A DNA stretch of 48,032 nucleotides from an uncultured Intestinimonas sp. (GCF_944387725.1 NZ_CALXGA010000008.1:1-48032), one strand, 5' to 3'. Shown: positions 1 through 8,592, numbered from the stretch's first letter. Translations and numbers: made by a program. The notes: generated by a model not told the origin, from the sequence alone.

Positions 1-57
1 TGCCAGCGGCCCAAAATCCCTCGCTGCCGGACACATCGCCAATTTTCAAACAAGCCC
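1..57 (+). repeat. 162-bp TA-flanked inverted-repeat element, copy A (right end only)
   Basis: This is the right-hand end of an element repeated elsewhere in the window; its left part lies outside. It finishes in the terminal repeat TTTCAAACAAGCCC followed by TA, and the next copy starts directly after that TA, so copies A and B are in tandem and share one TA. The sequence matches the last 57 bases of the copy at 60-221. Confidence 0.85.
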
Positions 58-59
58 TA

Positions 60-221
60 GGGCTTGTTTGAAAAATGGCAACATGCCCAACCGGCGGGGC
101 TTTTGTCCCCTGGACGGCGCAATTTTTCCTTGAAATCCGCCAGGATTCCTGCGAAAAAATTGCTTGCCAGCGGCCCAAAATCCCTCGCTGCCGGACACAT
201 CGCCAATTTTCAAACAAGCCC
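60..221 (+). repeat. 162-bp TA-flanked inverted-repeat element (MITE-like), copy B
   Basis: A full copy, 162 bp long. The ends are inverted repeats (GGGCTTGTTTGAAA at the left, TTTCAAACAAGCCC at the right), with TA on both sides (58-59 and 222-223). The interior can fold, for example GCAATTTTT against AAAAATTGC. No transposase is encoded. Two other copies of exactly the same length occur at 15394-15555 (same orientation) and 26793-26954 (opposite), plus a truncated one at 24894. Length, terminal repeats and TA flanks suggest a non-autonomous element of the IS630/mariner type, which is inference. It ends 20 bases before the ribosome binding site of ribF. Confidence 0.85.
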
Positions 222-253
222 TAAACCATCAGAGATTCAGAGAGGTGACATTT

Positions 254-1150
254 TTGGAGGAAATCAGACGGGCCATTGCCCTGGGCTTCTTTGACGGCGT
301 CCACCTGGGCCACGGGGCCCTGCTGAGCCGGGTGAGGGAGGTCTCCGCCCAGAGGGGCCTGACCCCCTCGGCCTTCACCTTCGACGCCCACCCCAACAGC
401 CGCATCACCGGAGCGGTGACCCCCCTCATCAACTCCCCCGCCGACCGGGCCGGCCTCATGCGGCGGCTCTACGGCATTCAGGATGTCATTGTGGCCCACT
501 TCGACAGCATGATGCGCATGGACTGGCGGGACTTCGTCACCGAGTACCTGGTGAAGGAGCACGGGACGGCCCATGTGGTGGCCGGCCATGACTTCCACTT
601 CGGCTACAAGGGGGAGGGCAACCCCCAGCGGCTCCAGACGCTGTGCCGGGAACTGGGGGTGGGCTGTGACATCATTCCGAAGGTGGAGCTGGAGGGCATC
701 ACCGTCTCCTCCACCTACATCCGCACCCTCATCGCCCAGGGGGAGATGGAGCGGGCCATGGAGTTTCTGGGCCACCCCCACATCCTCACCGACCGGGTGG
801 GCCACGGGAAGCGGCTGGGCTCCGCCCTGGGCTTCCCCACGGTGAACCTCCGCTTCCCGGAGGGAGTGCTGGTGCCCGCCCACGGGGTCTACGTCACCCG
901 GGTCCGGTTCCAGGACGGCGCCAGCCGACCGGCCGTCACCAATATCGGGGTCCGCCCCACGGTGGACGACGGGGACCGGGTTAATGTGGAGGGCTATATT
1001 CTGGACTTCTCCGGCGACCTGTACGGCCAGCTGGTGCGGATAGAGTTTTATAAAAAACTGCGGGGGGAGCGGAAGTTCCCCTCCCTGGAGGCTTTGCGGG
1101 ACGAAATTATGAAAAACGCGCGGGAGACCTGGGACTACTTCCAGACCTGA
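254..1150 (+). CDS. ribF: Bifunctional riboflavin kinase / FAD synthetase (RibF)
   Basis: Converts riboflavin to FMN (kinase) and FMN to FAD (adenylyltransferase) in the cytoplasm. The N-terminal FAD-synthetase domain begins almost at once with ALGFFDGVHLGH, the nucleotidyltransferase HxGH-type motif, and has the later SSTYIR motif; the C-terminal riboflavin-kinase domain carries GFPTVNL and GVYVTRV. I chose a TTG start at 254 because GAGGTGA at 242-248 sits 5 bases upstream; the frame is open further upstream, but that would translate the repeat element. The protein is then 298 residues, slightly short for the family because almost nothing precedes the first motif. No FMN riboswitch is visible upstream; the space is filled by the repeats. 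The DUF1576 gene follows 33 bases downstream. Confidence 0.93.
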   Translation: MEEIRRAIALGFFDGVHLGHGALLSRVREVSAQRGLTPSAFTFDAHPNSRITGAVTPLINSPADRAGLMRRLYGIQDVIVAHFDSMMRMDWRDFVTEYLVKEHGTAHVVAGHDFHFGYKGEGNPQRLQTLCRELGVGCDIIPKVELEGITVSSTYIRTLIAQGEMERAMEFLGHPHILTDRVGHGKRLGSALGFPTVNLRFPEGVLVPAHGVYVTRVRFQDGASRPAVTNIGVRPTVDDGDRVNVEGYILDFSGDLYGQLVRIEFYKKLRGERKFPSLEALRDEIMKNARETWDYFQT

Positions 1151-1183
1151 GGCTCCGCACCATAACAGAAGGAGGACCTTTGG

Positions 1184-2551
1184 ATGCGATATAAGAAGGA
1201 GTATTGGTTGATTGTCTTGTTTGCCCTGTCCCTGGCTGTGGCGGGCCTCTGCTTCGGCGACCCCGCCAGCATCCTTCCCGGGCTGCGGAAGATCATTCTC
1301 ATGCAGGACGTGCTCATCACCGACTATGTGGAGACCGTGGGACCCGGCGCCGCCTTTGTCAATTCGGCCCTGGTGACCCTCATCAGCGCGGGCCTGCTCT
1401 ACTTTTCCGGCGACGTGCCCAACGGCTTTACCATCACCGAAATCGGCCTCATGTCCGGATTTGCCCTCTTCGGCAAGAATATCTTCAACATATGGCCCAT
1501 CATTCTGGGGACCTTCCTCTACAGCCGCATCCAAAAAGAACCCTTCTCCAAATACGTCACCACCGCCCTGCTGGCCACTGCCCTCTCCCCCCTGGTGAGC
1601 TACATGGCCTTCGGCAGCCGCCACGCCCACCTGCTGTGGGGTCTGGTCATCGGGGTGATCATCGGCCTCATCCTCCCGCCCCTGTCGGCCTACACCTATA
1701 AGGTGCAAAACGGCATGAACCTCTACAACATGGGCTTTGCCTGCGGGATGCTGGCCATGATGATCGTGCCCATGCTGGCCGCCATGGACGACAGCCCCCA
1801 GGCCGTCTCCTATTGGGCTGAGGGCTACAACCTGGAGTTCGGCCTGATGCTGGCCAGCTACTGCGTCATCTTCATCGTCTGCGGCATCTTCTTCTCCGGG
1901 ACCCCCATCTGGGCGGCGTGGGCCGGCTACCGGCGCATCCTCACCACCTCCGGCCGGGCCCCCAGCGACTACCTGCGTACCTCCGGCCACGGCCCCGTGC
2001 TGATCAACATGGGGGTCAACGGGCTGGTGGCCATGGCCTACATCCTGCTGGTGGGCGGAGATTTGAACGGCCCCACCCTGGGGGGCATCTTCACTGTCAT
2101 CGGCTTTTCCGCCTACGGCAAGCACCTCTTTAACATCCTCCCCGTCATGGTGGGCGTGCTCTTCGGGGGCGTCTTCATGCACTACAACGTGGACGCCCCC
2201 AGCCTCCAGCTGGCCGCTCTTTTCGGCACCACCCTGGCCCCCTTTGCCGGAGTATTCGGCCCCGTCACCGGCGTGGCGGCGGGCTTCCTCCACTCGGCTG
2301 TGGTGCTCCAGACCGGCTCGGCCCTGGCGGGGGTCAACCTCTACAACAACGGCTTCTCCGGGGGGCTTATCTCTATCGTCCTCTTCCCGGTGGTGACGGC
2401 CATCTTCCGCCACAGCAACCCGGACCTGGTCCCCATGGACTTCTTCGTAGACACCCGGGGCGACAAGCCCGCTCCCCTGGAGCGGGACCAGATTCCCACC
2501 ATCCGGGAGCCCGCCGCTTCAGAGGGCCAGGAGGAACACCGGGAAAACTAA
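1184..2551 (+). CDS. DUF1576 family multi-pass membrane protein
   Basis: A 455-residue integral membrane protein with about ten or more hydrophobic segments and a hydrophilic C-terminal tail (about residues 415-455). Two related halves can be seen: the pattern FGKNIFNIWPIILGTF near residue 100 recurs as YGKHLFNILPVMVGVLFG near residue 315, and GMNLYNMGFACG recurs as GVNLYNNGFSGG, so the protein looks like an internal duplication, as in many transporters. I recognise this as the DUF1576 family; its substrate is not known to me. GGAGGA lies just before the ATG. It is probably co-transcribed with ribF, since no terminator lies in the 33-base gap, and a strong hairpin follows. A flavin-related role would only be a guess from position. 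Confidence 0.8.
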   Translation: MRYKKEYWLIVLFALSLAVAGLCFGDPASILPGLRKIILMQDVLITDYVETVGPGAAFVNSALVTLISAGLLYFSGDVPNGFTITEIGLMSGFALFGKNIFNIWPIILGTFLYSRIQKEPFSKYVTTALLATALSPLVSYMAFGSRHAHLLWGLVIGVIIGLILPPLSAYTYKVQNGMNLYNMGFACGMLAMMIVPMLAAMDDSPQAVSYWAEGYNLEFGLMLASYCVIFIVCGIFFSGTPIWAAWAGYRRILTTSGRAPSDYLRTSGHGPVLINMGVNGLVAMAYILLVGGDLNGPTLGGIFTVIGFSAYGKHLFNILPVMVGVLFGGVFMHYNVDAPSLQLAALFGTTLAPFAGVFGPVTGVAAGFLHSAVVLQTGSALAGVNLYNNGFSGGLISIVLFPVVTAIFRHSNPDLVPMDFFVDTRGDKPAPLERDQIPTIREPAASEGQEEHREN

Positions 2552-2552
2552 C

Positions 2553-2599
2553 AGAAACGCACGCGTCCCCGCCCGGCGGCGGGAGACGCGTGCGTTTCT
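2553..2599. terminator. Bidirectional hairpin between convergent genes
   Basis: A perfect 15-bp stem (2553-2567 with 2585-2599) closed by a GC-rich loop that can pair further. It begins just after the DUF1576 stop and ends 2 bases before the end of the convergent radical-SAM gene. The long T-tract of a classic terminator is absent, but the arms begin AGAAACGC and end GCGTTTCT. It probably serves both genes. Confidence 0.75.
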
Positions 2600-2601
2600 G
2601 G

Positions 2602-3474
2602 TTATACCCCTGTGAGGTCAAAGGCCGGGAGGAAGCCGATGTCGTCGGCCCCCGCCTCCTGGCAAAAGCCCTCCAGGCCCAGGTCCCGCATGTATGCCTG
2701 GGCCGCCCGGACCTCGGAGGGCCGCAGCCGCCGGTTCAGCGTAGGATACTCCGCCGCCCGGCCCAGGGGCAGGTACTGGCTCATAAGGGAGAAGAGGACG
2801 GTTTTGGGCGGGAAGGTCCCGGCCACCCAGTCCATGACCCGCTTGGCCTCAGCCAGCTGCCCCGGCAGGAGGAGGTGGCGGATGAGGACCCCCCGCCGCA
2901 AAAGGCCGTCCTCCAGGACCCAGGGACCGGTCTGGCGGACCATCTCCCGGATGGCGGCGGCAGCCGCCTCCGGATAATCAGCGGCCCCGGAGTACCGCTC
3001 CGCCAGGGCCGGAGTCAGGTACTTGAGGTCCGGGAGATAGACGTCCACCTTTCCCTCCAGGGCCCGCAGGGTCTCCACCCGGTCGTAGCCCCCGGAGTTC
3101 CACACCACCGGAACCGGCAGGGGCTCGGATAAGAGCTCCGCCGCCACATGGGCGAAGTGGGTGGGGTTCACCAGGTCGATGTTGTGGGCCCCCTGGCGCA
3201 CCAGGTCCAGGCAGATCTCCCGGAGCCGGGCCGGGGTGACGGGCTTTCCAAAGTCCCGGTGGCTGATGGCGTCGTTCTGGCAGAAGAGGCAGTCCAGACT
3301 GCACCCGGAGAAGAAGACCGTCCCGGCCCCCCGGCTTCCGGAGATGGGGGGCTCCTCCCAGCGGTGGAGGGCCGCCCGGGCCAGCACCGGCAGGGTGGGC
3401 ATCCGGCAGCGGCCCGCCCCCCGGTCCGGGGTCCGCTCCGCCCCGCAGCGCCGGGGGCACAGGGCGCAGATCAC
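2602..3474 (-). CDS. Radical SAM protein, PflX/COG1313-like (pyruvate formate-lyase activase homologue)
   Basis: A 290-residue radical-SAM enzyme. The cluster motif CSLDCLFCQN (about residues 58-67, CxxxCxxC) would bind a [4Fe-4S] cluster and SAM; the glycine-rich segment VVWNSGGYD follows. An N-terminal Cys set (CALCPRRCG at 3-11, later GRC) resembles the extra cysteines of the PflX group. Substrate unknown: this family resembles glycyl-radical activating enzymes but no partner glycyl-radical enzyme is encoded here. The start is GTG at 3474, whose bases overlap the TGA of the upstream XRE gene (GTGA), implying translational coupling. The two genes form a small operon that converges on the DUF1576 gene. 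Confidence 0.83.
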   Translation of the reverse strand: MICALCPRRCGAERTPDRGAGRCRMPTLPVLARAALHRWEEPPISGSRGAGTVFFSGCSLDCLFCQNDAISHRDFGKPVTPARLREICLDLVRQGAHNIDLVNPTHFAHVAAELLSEPLPVPVVWNSGGYDRVETLRALEGKVDVYLPDLKYLTPALAERYSGAADYPEAAAAAIREMVRQTGPWVLEDGLLRRGVLIRHLLLPGQLAEAKRVMDWVAGTFPPKTVLFSLMSQYLPLGRAAEYPTLNRRLRPSEVRAAQAYMRDLGLEGFCQEAGADDIGFLPAFDLTGV

Positions 3475-3692
3475 AGCTGGTGGAGGACCCGGTCCTCCGT
3501 GCGCCCCATAAGCCAGTCCACCGAGACCTGATAGAAGTTTGCCAGCTTCAGCAAGCTGTTGTAGTTGGGCCGGGCGTCCGCCTCAAGCCGCTGATAGGCC
3601 CGGAGGGCCATCCCGCAGGCTTCCGCCACCTGGGACTGGGTAAACTGGCCCTCCTTCCGAAGCTGCCGAAGCCGCTCATTGCATACCACCAT
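3471..3692 (-). CDS. XRE-family helix-turn-helix regulator
   Basis: A 73-residue single-domain DNA-binding protein: RLRQLRKEGQFTQSQVAEACGM followed by YQRLEADARPNYNSLLKLANFY, the usual Cro/C1-type five-helix fold. I start it at the ATG at 3692, because AAGAGGA at 3702-3708 lies at good spacing; the ATG seven codons upstream has no ribosome binding site. The stop overlaps the GTG of the radical-SAM gene by 4 bases. The start faces a perfect sigma-A promoter (3707-3735) reading the other way into a DUF6809-like gene, so it may control both directions. The ligand or target is not evident. Confidence 0.88.
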   Translation of the reverse strand: MVVCNERLRQLRKEGQFTQSQVAEACGMALRAYQRLEADARPNYNSLLKLANFYQVSVDWLMGRTEDRVLHQL

Positions 3693-3706
3693 TTTGAATT
3701 CTCCTC

Positions 3707-3735
3707 TTGACATACGTTGTCCGCCCCATTATAAT
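3707..3735 (+). promoter_or_regulatory. Consensus sigma-A promoter
   Basis: TTGACA (3707-3712), a 17-base spacer, and TATAAT (3730-3735): a perfect match to the housekeeping consensus. It reads into the small gene at 3769. The -35 box overlaps the leader of the divergent XRE gene, placing both genes under one control region. Confidence 0.9.
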
Positions 3736-3768
3736 ATGACAGAAAAGACGTTTTTGAGGGGGATCCCT

Positions 3769-3948
3769 ATGACAAAGACCATAGAGATGTTATACCACTA
3801 TTGGATTGGCGCACCCAGGCCGGAGCGCTGGCCGGAGTTCGCCGCCAAGGACCCCCTGCTGGCCCACGGTCTGGACTGCTTCCAGGAGGGCTTCCGGCTG
3901 GGCCTCCTGCTGGGGCTGGAGGCCCTCTCCGCTGAGACGGAGGATTGA
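3769..3948 (+). CDS. Small DUF6809-like protein
   Basis: A 59-residue protein beginning MTKTIEMLYHYWIG and ending in a helix with FQEGFRLGLLLGLEAL. The GFRLG-type ending and the L-Y/W N-terminus resemble DUF6809 proteins, which are usually near 90 residues; this copy lacks most of the middle. A second, longer relative is at 11821-12093 (FFFGLRLGAAFGRL). The start is set by GAGGGGGA at 3756-3763; an in-frame upstream extension has no such site. It is driven by a perfect promoter at 3707-3735. Function unknown. Family assignment is moderate because the protein is so short. Confidence 0.7.
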   Translation: MTKTIEMLYHYWIGAPRPERWPEFAAKDPLLAHGLDCFQEGFRLGLLLGLEALSAETED

Positions 3949-3956
3949 CCGGCCGC

Positions 3957-6176
3957 TCAGCCGGAGGCCCGCTTGACCTGGTAGACGCCGGAGATCTGGC
4001 TGAGCTTGTTGGTCACGGAGGTGAGCTCGTTCCGGTCCTTGACCTCCAGGACGATGAAGCCCCGGGCGTAGCCGTCCGGCAGGCTCCGGACGGAGAAGTT
4101 GTGGACCTTGACCTTGGCGGTGGTGAGGGCCATGGTGATGTCCAGGGCCAGGCCCTCCCGGTCCTTGGCGGAGAGCTCCAGGGAGGTCTGGTAGCCGGGC
4201 AGCTCACTCTCCCCCCAGGCCACCTTCACCCAGCGGCCGGGCTCCTCCTGCTGCTTTTCCGGGGAGGCGTTGGGGCAGTCCTGCCGGTGGACCGACACGC
4301 CGAAGCCCCGGGTGATGAAGCCCACCACCGGGTCCCCAGGCACCGGTGCGCAGCACTTGGCGAACTTCACCAGGCAGTTGTCCAGGCCCTCCACGATGAT
4401 GCCAGACTCGCTGCGCCGGGCTCCGGGGATGAGCTTGGCTGGGGCGGAGAGCTGGGGGGAGCCGGCCTGGGCGGCCAGCCGCTCGGCGTTGGCCTTCTCG
4501 TTTTTGTCCCGGGCCTGCTGCCGCAGCTCGTCCCGGATGCGGTTGACCGCCTTCTGGGCGGTCATGCCGCCGTAGCCGATGGCGGCGTAGAGGTCGTCCA
4601 GGCTCCCGGCCCCCACCTTTTTCAGGATGTGGGGCAGCATCTCCTCGCTGGTAATGGCGGCCAGGGGGATACCCGTCTGCTTGAGGGCCGACTCGAACAT
4701 GGACCGGCCGGTGACGATATTCTCCTCCCGGCGCTCCTTCTTGAACCACTGGCGGATTTTGTTCCGGGCCTCGTTGGACTTGCAGATCTTCATCCAGTCC
4801 CGGCTGGGGCCGTGGGCCGACTTGGAGGTGATGACCTCCACGATGTCCCCGCTCTGAAGCTGGTAGTCGAAGGTGACGATGCGGCCGTTGACCTTGCAGG
4901 CGGTCATGGCGTTGCCCACGGCGGAGTGGATGTTGTAGGCAAAGTCGATGGGGGTGGCCCCTGCGGGGAGGTTCACCACGTCCCCCCGGGGGGTGAAGAC
5001 GAAGACCTCGTCGGCGAAGAGGTCTACCTTCAGGGTGCGGACGTACTCCTCGGCCTCGGTGTCCTGCTGGCTCTCCAGGAGCTTGCGGACCCACTCGAAG
5101 GCCTCCTCGGTGCCCAGCTTGTCGTTGGCCATGCCCTGCTTGTACTTCCAGTGGGCGGCGATGCCGTACTCGGCGGTGTGGTGCATCTCCCAGGTACGGA
5201 TCTGGACCTCGAAGGGGATGCCCTCCCGGCCGATGACGGTGGTGTGGAGGGACTGGTAGCCGTTGGGCTTGGGGGTGCCGATATAGTCCTTGAACCGCCC
5301 CAGCACCGGCTTGAAGAGGTCGTGGATGCAGCCTAAGACGTTGTAGCACTCGGTGGTGTCGTCCACAATAACCCGGAAGGCGTAGAGGTCGAAGATCTCG
5401 TCCAAGGTCTTGTTCTGGGCGAACATCTTCCGGTAGATGGAGTAGATATGCTTGACCCGGCCGTAGACCGTGGCGTGGATGCCCTCATCGGCCAGGCGGC
5501 CGGTGATTTTGCGCTGGATGCTGGCCATAAACTCCTCATGGGCGGAGGAGCGGCGCAGGAGCTCGTCTGCGATCTCCTGGTAGCCCACCGGGTCCAGGTA
5601 TTGGAGGGAGAGATCCTCCAGCTCCCATTTGATCTTCTGCATCCCCAGCCGGTGGGCGATGGGGGCGTAGATCTCCATGGTCTCCAGGGCCTTCTCCCGC
5701 TGCTTCCGGGGGGTCTGGTACTCCATGGTGCGCATGTTGTGGAGCCGGTCGCAGATTTTGATGAGGATCACCCGGATGTCCTTGGCCATGGCCATGAGCA
5801 TCTTCCGCAGGTTCTCCATCTGCTCCTCTTCCTTGGAGGTGTACTGCACCCGGGTCAGCTTGGTGACCCCCTCCACCAGGTCGGCCGCCGCCGGGCCGAA
5901 GTGCTTGGCGATCTCCTCATGGGTGACCCCGGTGTCCTCGATGCAGTCGTGGAGGAGGGCGGCGATGATGGAGTCGGTGTCCAGCTCCAGCTCGGCCACG
6001 ATTTCGGCCACCGCCAGGGGGTGGGTGATATAGGGGGAGCTGTCCTTCCGAAGCTGGCCGGAGTGGGCGTTGTCCGCGAACTGGAAAGCGGCGAAGAGCC
6101 GCTTGGTGTCCAGATTATGGTTATACGCCTTGACTTTGTCTTCCAGGGCGTGATAGCTCTCCAATACGGGGTCCAT
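3957..6176 (-). CDS. relA: Bifunctional (p)ppGpp synthetase/hydrolase (RelA/SpoT homologue)
   Basis: Makes and degrades the alarmone (p)ppGpp in the stringent response. Domain order over 739 residues: HD hydrolase (H52, then HDCIEDT at about 76-82, an intact hydrolase motif), synthetase domain (RFKDYIGTPKPNGYQSLHT and EVQIRT near 300-340), TGS domain (VFVFTPRGDVVNLPAGAT), helical/zinc-finger region (CLVKFAKCCAPVPGD) and a C-terminal ACT domain. Both catalytic halves look intact, so it is the long Rel type. I start at the ATG at 6176, which has AGGTGAT just upstream; the frame stays open for 224 more codons, but that would overlap the end of recJ and lacks homology. It lies 74 bases downstream of recJ, the common Firmicute order. 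Confidence 0.95.
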   Translation of the reverse strand: MDPVLESYHALEDKVKAYNHNLDTKRLFAAFQFADNAHSGQLRKDSSPYITHPLAVAEIVAELELDTDSIIAALLHDCIEDTGVTHEEIAKHFGPAAADLVEGVTKLTRVQYTSKEEEQMENLRKMLMAMAKDIRVILIKICDRLHNMRTMEYQTPRKQREKALETMEIYAPIAHRLGMQKIKWELEDLSLQYLDPVGYQEIADELLRRSSAHEEFMASIQRKITGRLADEGIHATVYGRVKHIYSIYRKMFAQNKTLDEIFDLYAFRVIVDDTTECYNVLGCIHDLFKPVLGRFKDYIGTPKPNGYQSLHTTVIGREGIPFEVQIRTWEMHHTAEYGIAAHWKYKQGMANDKLGTEEAFEWVRKLLESQQDTEAEEYVRTLKVDLFADEVFVFTPRGDVVNLPAGATPIDFAYNIHSAVGNAMTACKVNGRIVTFDYQLQSGDIVEVITSKSAHGPSRDWMKICKSNEARNKIRQWFKKERREENIVTGRSMFESALKQTGIPLAAITSEEMLPHILKKVGAGSLDDLYAAIGYGGMTAQKAVNRIRDELRQQARDKNEKANAERLAAQAGSPQLSAPAKLIPGARRSESGIIVEGLDNCLVKFAKCCAPVPGDPVVGFITRGFGVSVHRQDCPNASPEKQQEEPGRWVKVAWGESELPGYQTSLELSAKDREGLALDITMALTTAKVKVHNFSVRSLPDGYARGFIVLEVKDRNELTSVTNKLSQISGVYQVKRASG

Positions 6177-6250
6177 AGGATCACCTGCTTTTTTTCTGGG
6201 TAGCGGGCTCCCGCAGGAGTCCTGTGCCGGCGCCTCCGGCGGGGAAGGGG

Positions 6251-8320
6251 TCAGCCCTGGGCCATGCGCCGCAGGCGGCGCATGAGGGGGGCAGCCTCCA
6301 GGTCGGCCTTGCCCTTTACCGGGCACAGGTCGATGCGGAGGTGGTCGGTGGAGTGCTCCACCCGGATGAGCCCCCGGTCGTCCAGGACCTCCAGGCAGAC
6401 CAGGGTACGCATGACGGTCTCCCGGAGGCCGCTGCACCGGGAGACGCACCGGGCCAGCCGGCGGGCGGTGTCCTCCACCCGGCCCAGGCGGGCGTGGCCG
6501 TTGAGGTAGCGCCACACGGCGGCGAACTCCTCCCGGCTGGGAATCAGGGAGGCGGCCTCCTGGGGGGAGAGGGGCTCCCCCTGGTGCAGCCGGTTGTAGA
6601 GGGCCTGCTCGGCCTCCATCCGGGTGGCGGCGGGGCGCAGGTCGCACAGCTGGAGCTGGACCGTGCGGCTGCCGCGGAATTCGTTGATCTGGGGGGTGAA
6701 GGCCACGTCCACCCGTTCCCCGGGGGCGATGCCGGCCAGGGCGGCGGTGGCCGAGAAGAAGATGGCGTCCAGGGCGCAGCCGTGGTGGTTCAGCCGGAGC
6801 TTCAAATGCCGGCCGCCCCCCACCTCGCACATGCCGGCCACCGTGCATCCAGACAGGGCGAAGACCGGCTTGGGGTTGGCCGCTCCGCAGGGCTCCAGCA
6901 GGCCCAGCCCGGCGATCTCCTCCAGGGTCAGGAGGGCCGGGCTGGGGAGTTCAGCGTCCACCTCCAGCACCGAGACCAGCTCTGCGCCCCCGGTCCACGC
7001 CTCCACGCAGCGGTCGATGCGCACCCGGAAGGCGTCGATGTTCTCCGCCCGGATGGTGAAGCCGGCGGCCAGGGCGTGGCCCCCGAAGCCCTCCAGCAGG
7101 TCGGCGCAGGACTCCAGGGCCTGGAAGAGGTTGAAGCCGCCGAAGGAGCGGCAGGAGCCCTTTCCCTTCCCGTCCTGGAGGCAGATCATAAAGGCGGGGC
7201 AGGCGTACCGCTCGGCCAGCCGGGAGGCCACGATGCCCACCACCCCCTGGTGCCAGCCCTCCCCGGCCAGGACGATGGACCGCCGGGGTCCGGCGGACTC
7301 CCGATCCAGCCGGTCCAAGCACTGGGAGAAGATCTCCCCCTCGATGTGCTGGCGCTCCCGGTTGAGCTCGCACAGCTCCCGGGCCAGGACCTCGGCCCGG
7401 CCGGGGTCCTGGGTGAGGAGGAGCTCGGCGGCCAGGACCGCCCGGCCCATGCGCCCGGCGGCGTTGATCCGGGGGGCCAGGGTGAAGCCCACGCCGGTGG
7501 AGGTCACAGGCTTCTCGCCGCTGCCGGACTCCCGCAGCAGGGCCCGCAGGCCAGGCCGGGGGTTCTGGGCCAGCAGGGCCAGACCCTGCCGGACGATGGT
7601 GCGGTTCTCCCCGGTGAGGGGCATGACGTCGGCCACGGTGCCCACGGCGGCCAGGTCGGCATAGGCGGCGAAGACCGCCTCCCGCTCCGCCTCCGGAGTC
7701 AGGGCCAGGGCCAGCTTCAGGGCCACCCCCACCCCGGCCAGGCCGGCGAAGGGGTAGCCGCAGCCGGGCCGGTGGGGGTCCACCACCGCCAGGGCGGGGG
7801 GAAGGGCCTCCTTGCACTCGTGGTGGTCGGTGATGATGACGTCCACCCCCAGCGCCATGGCGTAGGCGGTCTCCTCCAGGGCGGTAATGCCGCAGTCCAC
7901 CGTCACGATGAGGGTCACGCCCCGGGCGCGGAGGGCGTCCACCGCCTCCCGGTTGAGGCCGTAGCCCTCCTCCAGCCGGTCGGGGATGTAGGAGATCGCC
8001 TGTCCCCCCCGCTCCCGGAGGAACTGGGTGAGCAGGCAGGTGGAGGTGATGCCGTCCACATCGTAGTCGCCGTAGACGGCGATGGGCTCCCCGGCGGCGA
8101 TGGCCCGCTCCAGCCGGGCGGCGGCCTTGTCCATGTCCCGCAGGAGGAAGGGGTCGTGGAGGGGGGCCGCGTCCCCGGACAGGAAGGCCCGGGCTTCCTC
8201 CGGCCCGGTCAGTCCCCGGGCGCAGAGCACCAAGGCGGCCAGCGCCGGCAGGCCTTCCTCCGTCAGGGCGGAGACGGCGGCCCGGTCCGGCGCGGCCAGG
8301 TTCCATTTTTTATATTTCAT
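6251..8320 (-). CDS. recJ: Single-stranded-DNA-specific exonuclease RecJ
   Basis: 5'-3' single-strand exonuclease acting in recombination and mismatch repair. DHH-superfamily motifs are present: YGDYDVDG (about 82-89), VTVDCGI, and ITDHHE, which bind the two metal ions; the DHHA1 part includes GGHALAAGFTI, and an OB-fold segment and a C-terminal helical domain follow. The length, 689 residues, is usual for Firmicutes. Two ATGs are two codons apart (8326, 8320); the second has the better spacing to TGAGGA, so I use it. A sigma-A promoter at 8356-8384 drives recJ and probably relA. Confidence 0.95.
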   Translation of the reverse strand: MKYKKWNLAAPDRAAVSALTEEGLPALAALVLCARGLTGPEEARAFLSGDAAPLHDPFLLRDMDKAAARLERAIAAGEPIAVYGDYDVDGITSTCLLTQFLRERGGQAISYIPDRLEEGYGLNREAVDALRARGVTLIVTVDCGITALEETAYAMALGVDVIITDHHECKEALPPALAVVDPHRPGCGYPFAGLAGVGVALKLALALTPEAEREAVFAAYADLAAVGTVADVMPLTGENRTIVRQGLALLAQNPRPGLRALLRESGSGEKPVTSTGVGFTLAPRINAAGRMGRAVLAAELLLTQDPGRAEVLARELCELNRERQHIEGEIFSQCLDRLDRESAGPRRSIVLAGEGWHQGVVGIVASRLAERYACPAFMICLQDGKGKGSCRSFGGFNLFQALESCADLLEGFGGHALAAGFTIRAENIDAFRVRIDRCVEAWTGGAELVSVLEVDAELPSPALLTLEEIAGLGLLEPCGAANPKPVFALSGCTVAGMCEVGGGRHLKLRLNHHGCALDAIFFSATAALAGIAPGERVDVAFTPQINEFRGSRTVQLQLCDLRPAATRMEAEQALYNRLHQGEPLSPQEAASLIPSREEFAAVWRYLNGHARLGRVEDTARRLARCVSRCSGLRETVMRTLVCLEVLDDRGLIRVEHSTDHLRIDLCPVKGKADLEAAPLMRRLRRMAQG

Positions 8321-8355
8321 GGCCATATCCTCAGAATCTCAGAAAATCACCCTCT

Positions 8356-8384
8356 ATTATATCAAATCCGATGGCCCCTGACAA
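8356..8384 (-). promoter_or_regulatory. Sigma-A promoter of recJ(-relA)
   Basis: On the minus strand TTGTCA (8379-8384), a 17-base spacer and TATAAT (8356-8361), 36 bases before the recJ start. The stretch from here to 8563 holds no gene or repeat that I can see. Confidence 0.82.
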
Positions 8385-8563
8385 GTCAAGGTTGGAAATC
8401 GCCCGGCAAACGCATAAACGAATCTATCCCCCAAAAAGATTTGGCTTGTCTTGTGAAAACGACGGCGCCTCTCCAAATACTGGTTTGGGCGCTGAACTCC
8501 ATCGGGAATGATATCCAGGCAGGGACCGCAGCCTGTTCCGCCGCCCCTGGAAGAGATTGTGTC

Positions 8564-8592
8564 TTGCCTCCCGGGTGAAAATTAGTTACAAT
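8564..8592 (+). promoter_or_regulatory. Probable sigma-A promoter of the cell-wall hydrolase gene
   Basis: TTGCCT (8564-8569), a 17-base spacer and TACAAT (8587-8592), 33 bases before the ATG at 8625. A moderate match, with correct spacing. A sporulation sigma factor could equally use this region. Confidence 0.5.

Noticed and set aside
222..253. FMN riboswitch before ribF
   Set aside because: Only 31 bases lie between the repeat element and the start; there is no room for or trace of the conserved RFN elements.
64..294. A small protein encoded by the 162-bp element (frame starting in the terminal repeat, seen again at 15398 and 26950)
   Set aside because: The same frame is open in every copy, but the opposite strand is open too and no ribosome binding site exists; conservation is explained by the repeat itself.
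221..2413. A 730-codon open frame on the minus strand across ribF and the DUF1576 gene
   Set aside because: Rich in Gly, His, Asp and Val as expected for the complement of high-GC genes, with no domain; both sense genes are clear.
3945..8578. Long plus-strand frames opposite relA and recJ (463 and 784 codons)
   Set aside because: Low-complexity composition and no ribosome binding sites; they mirror recognised genes.
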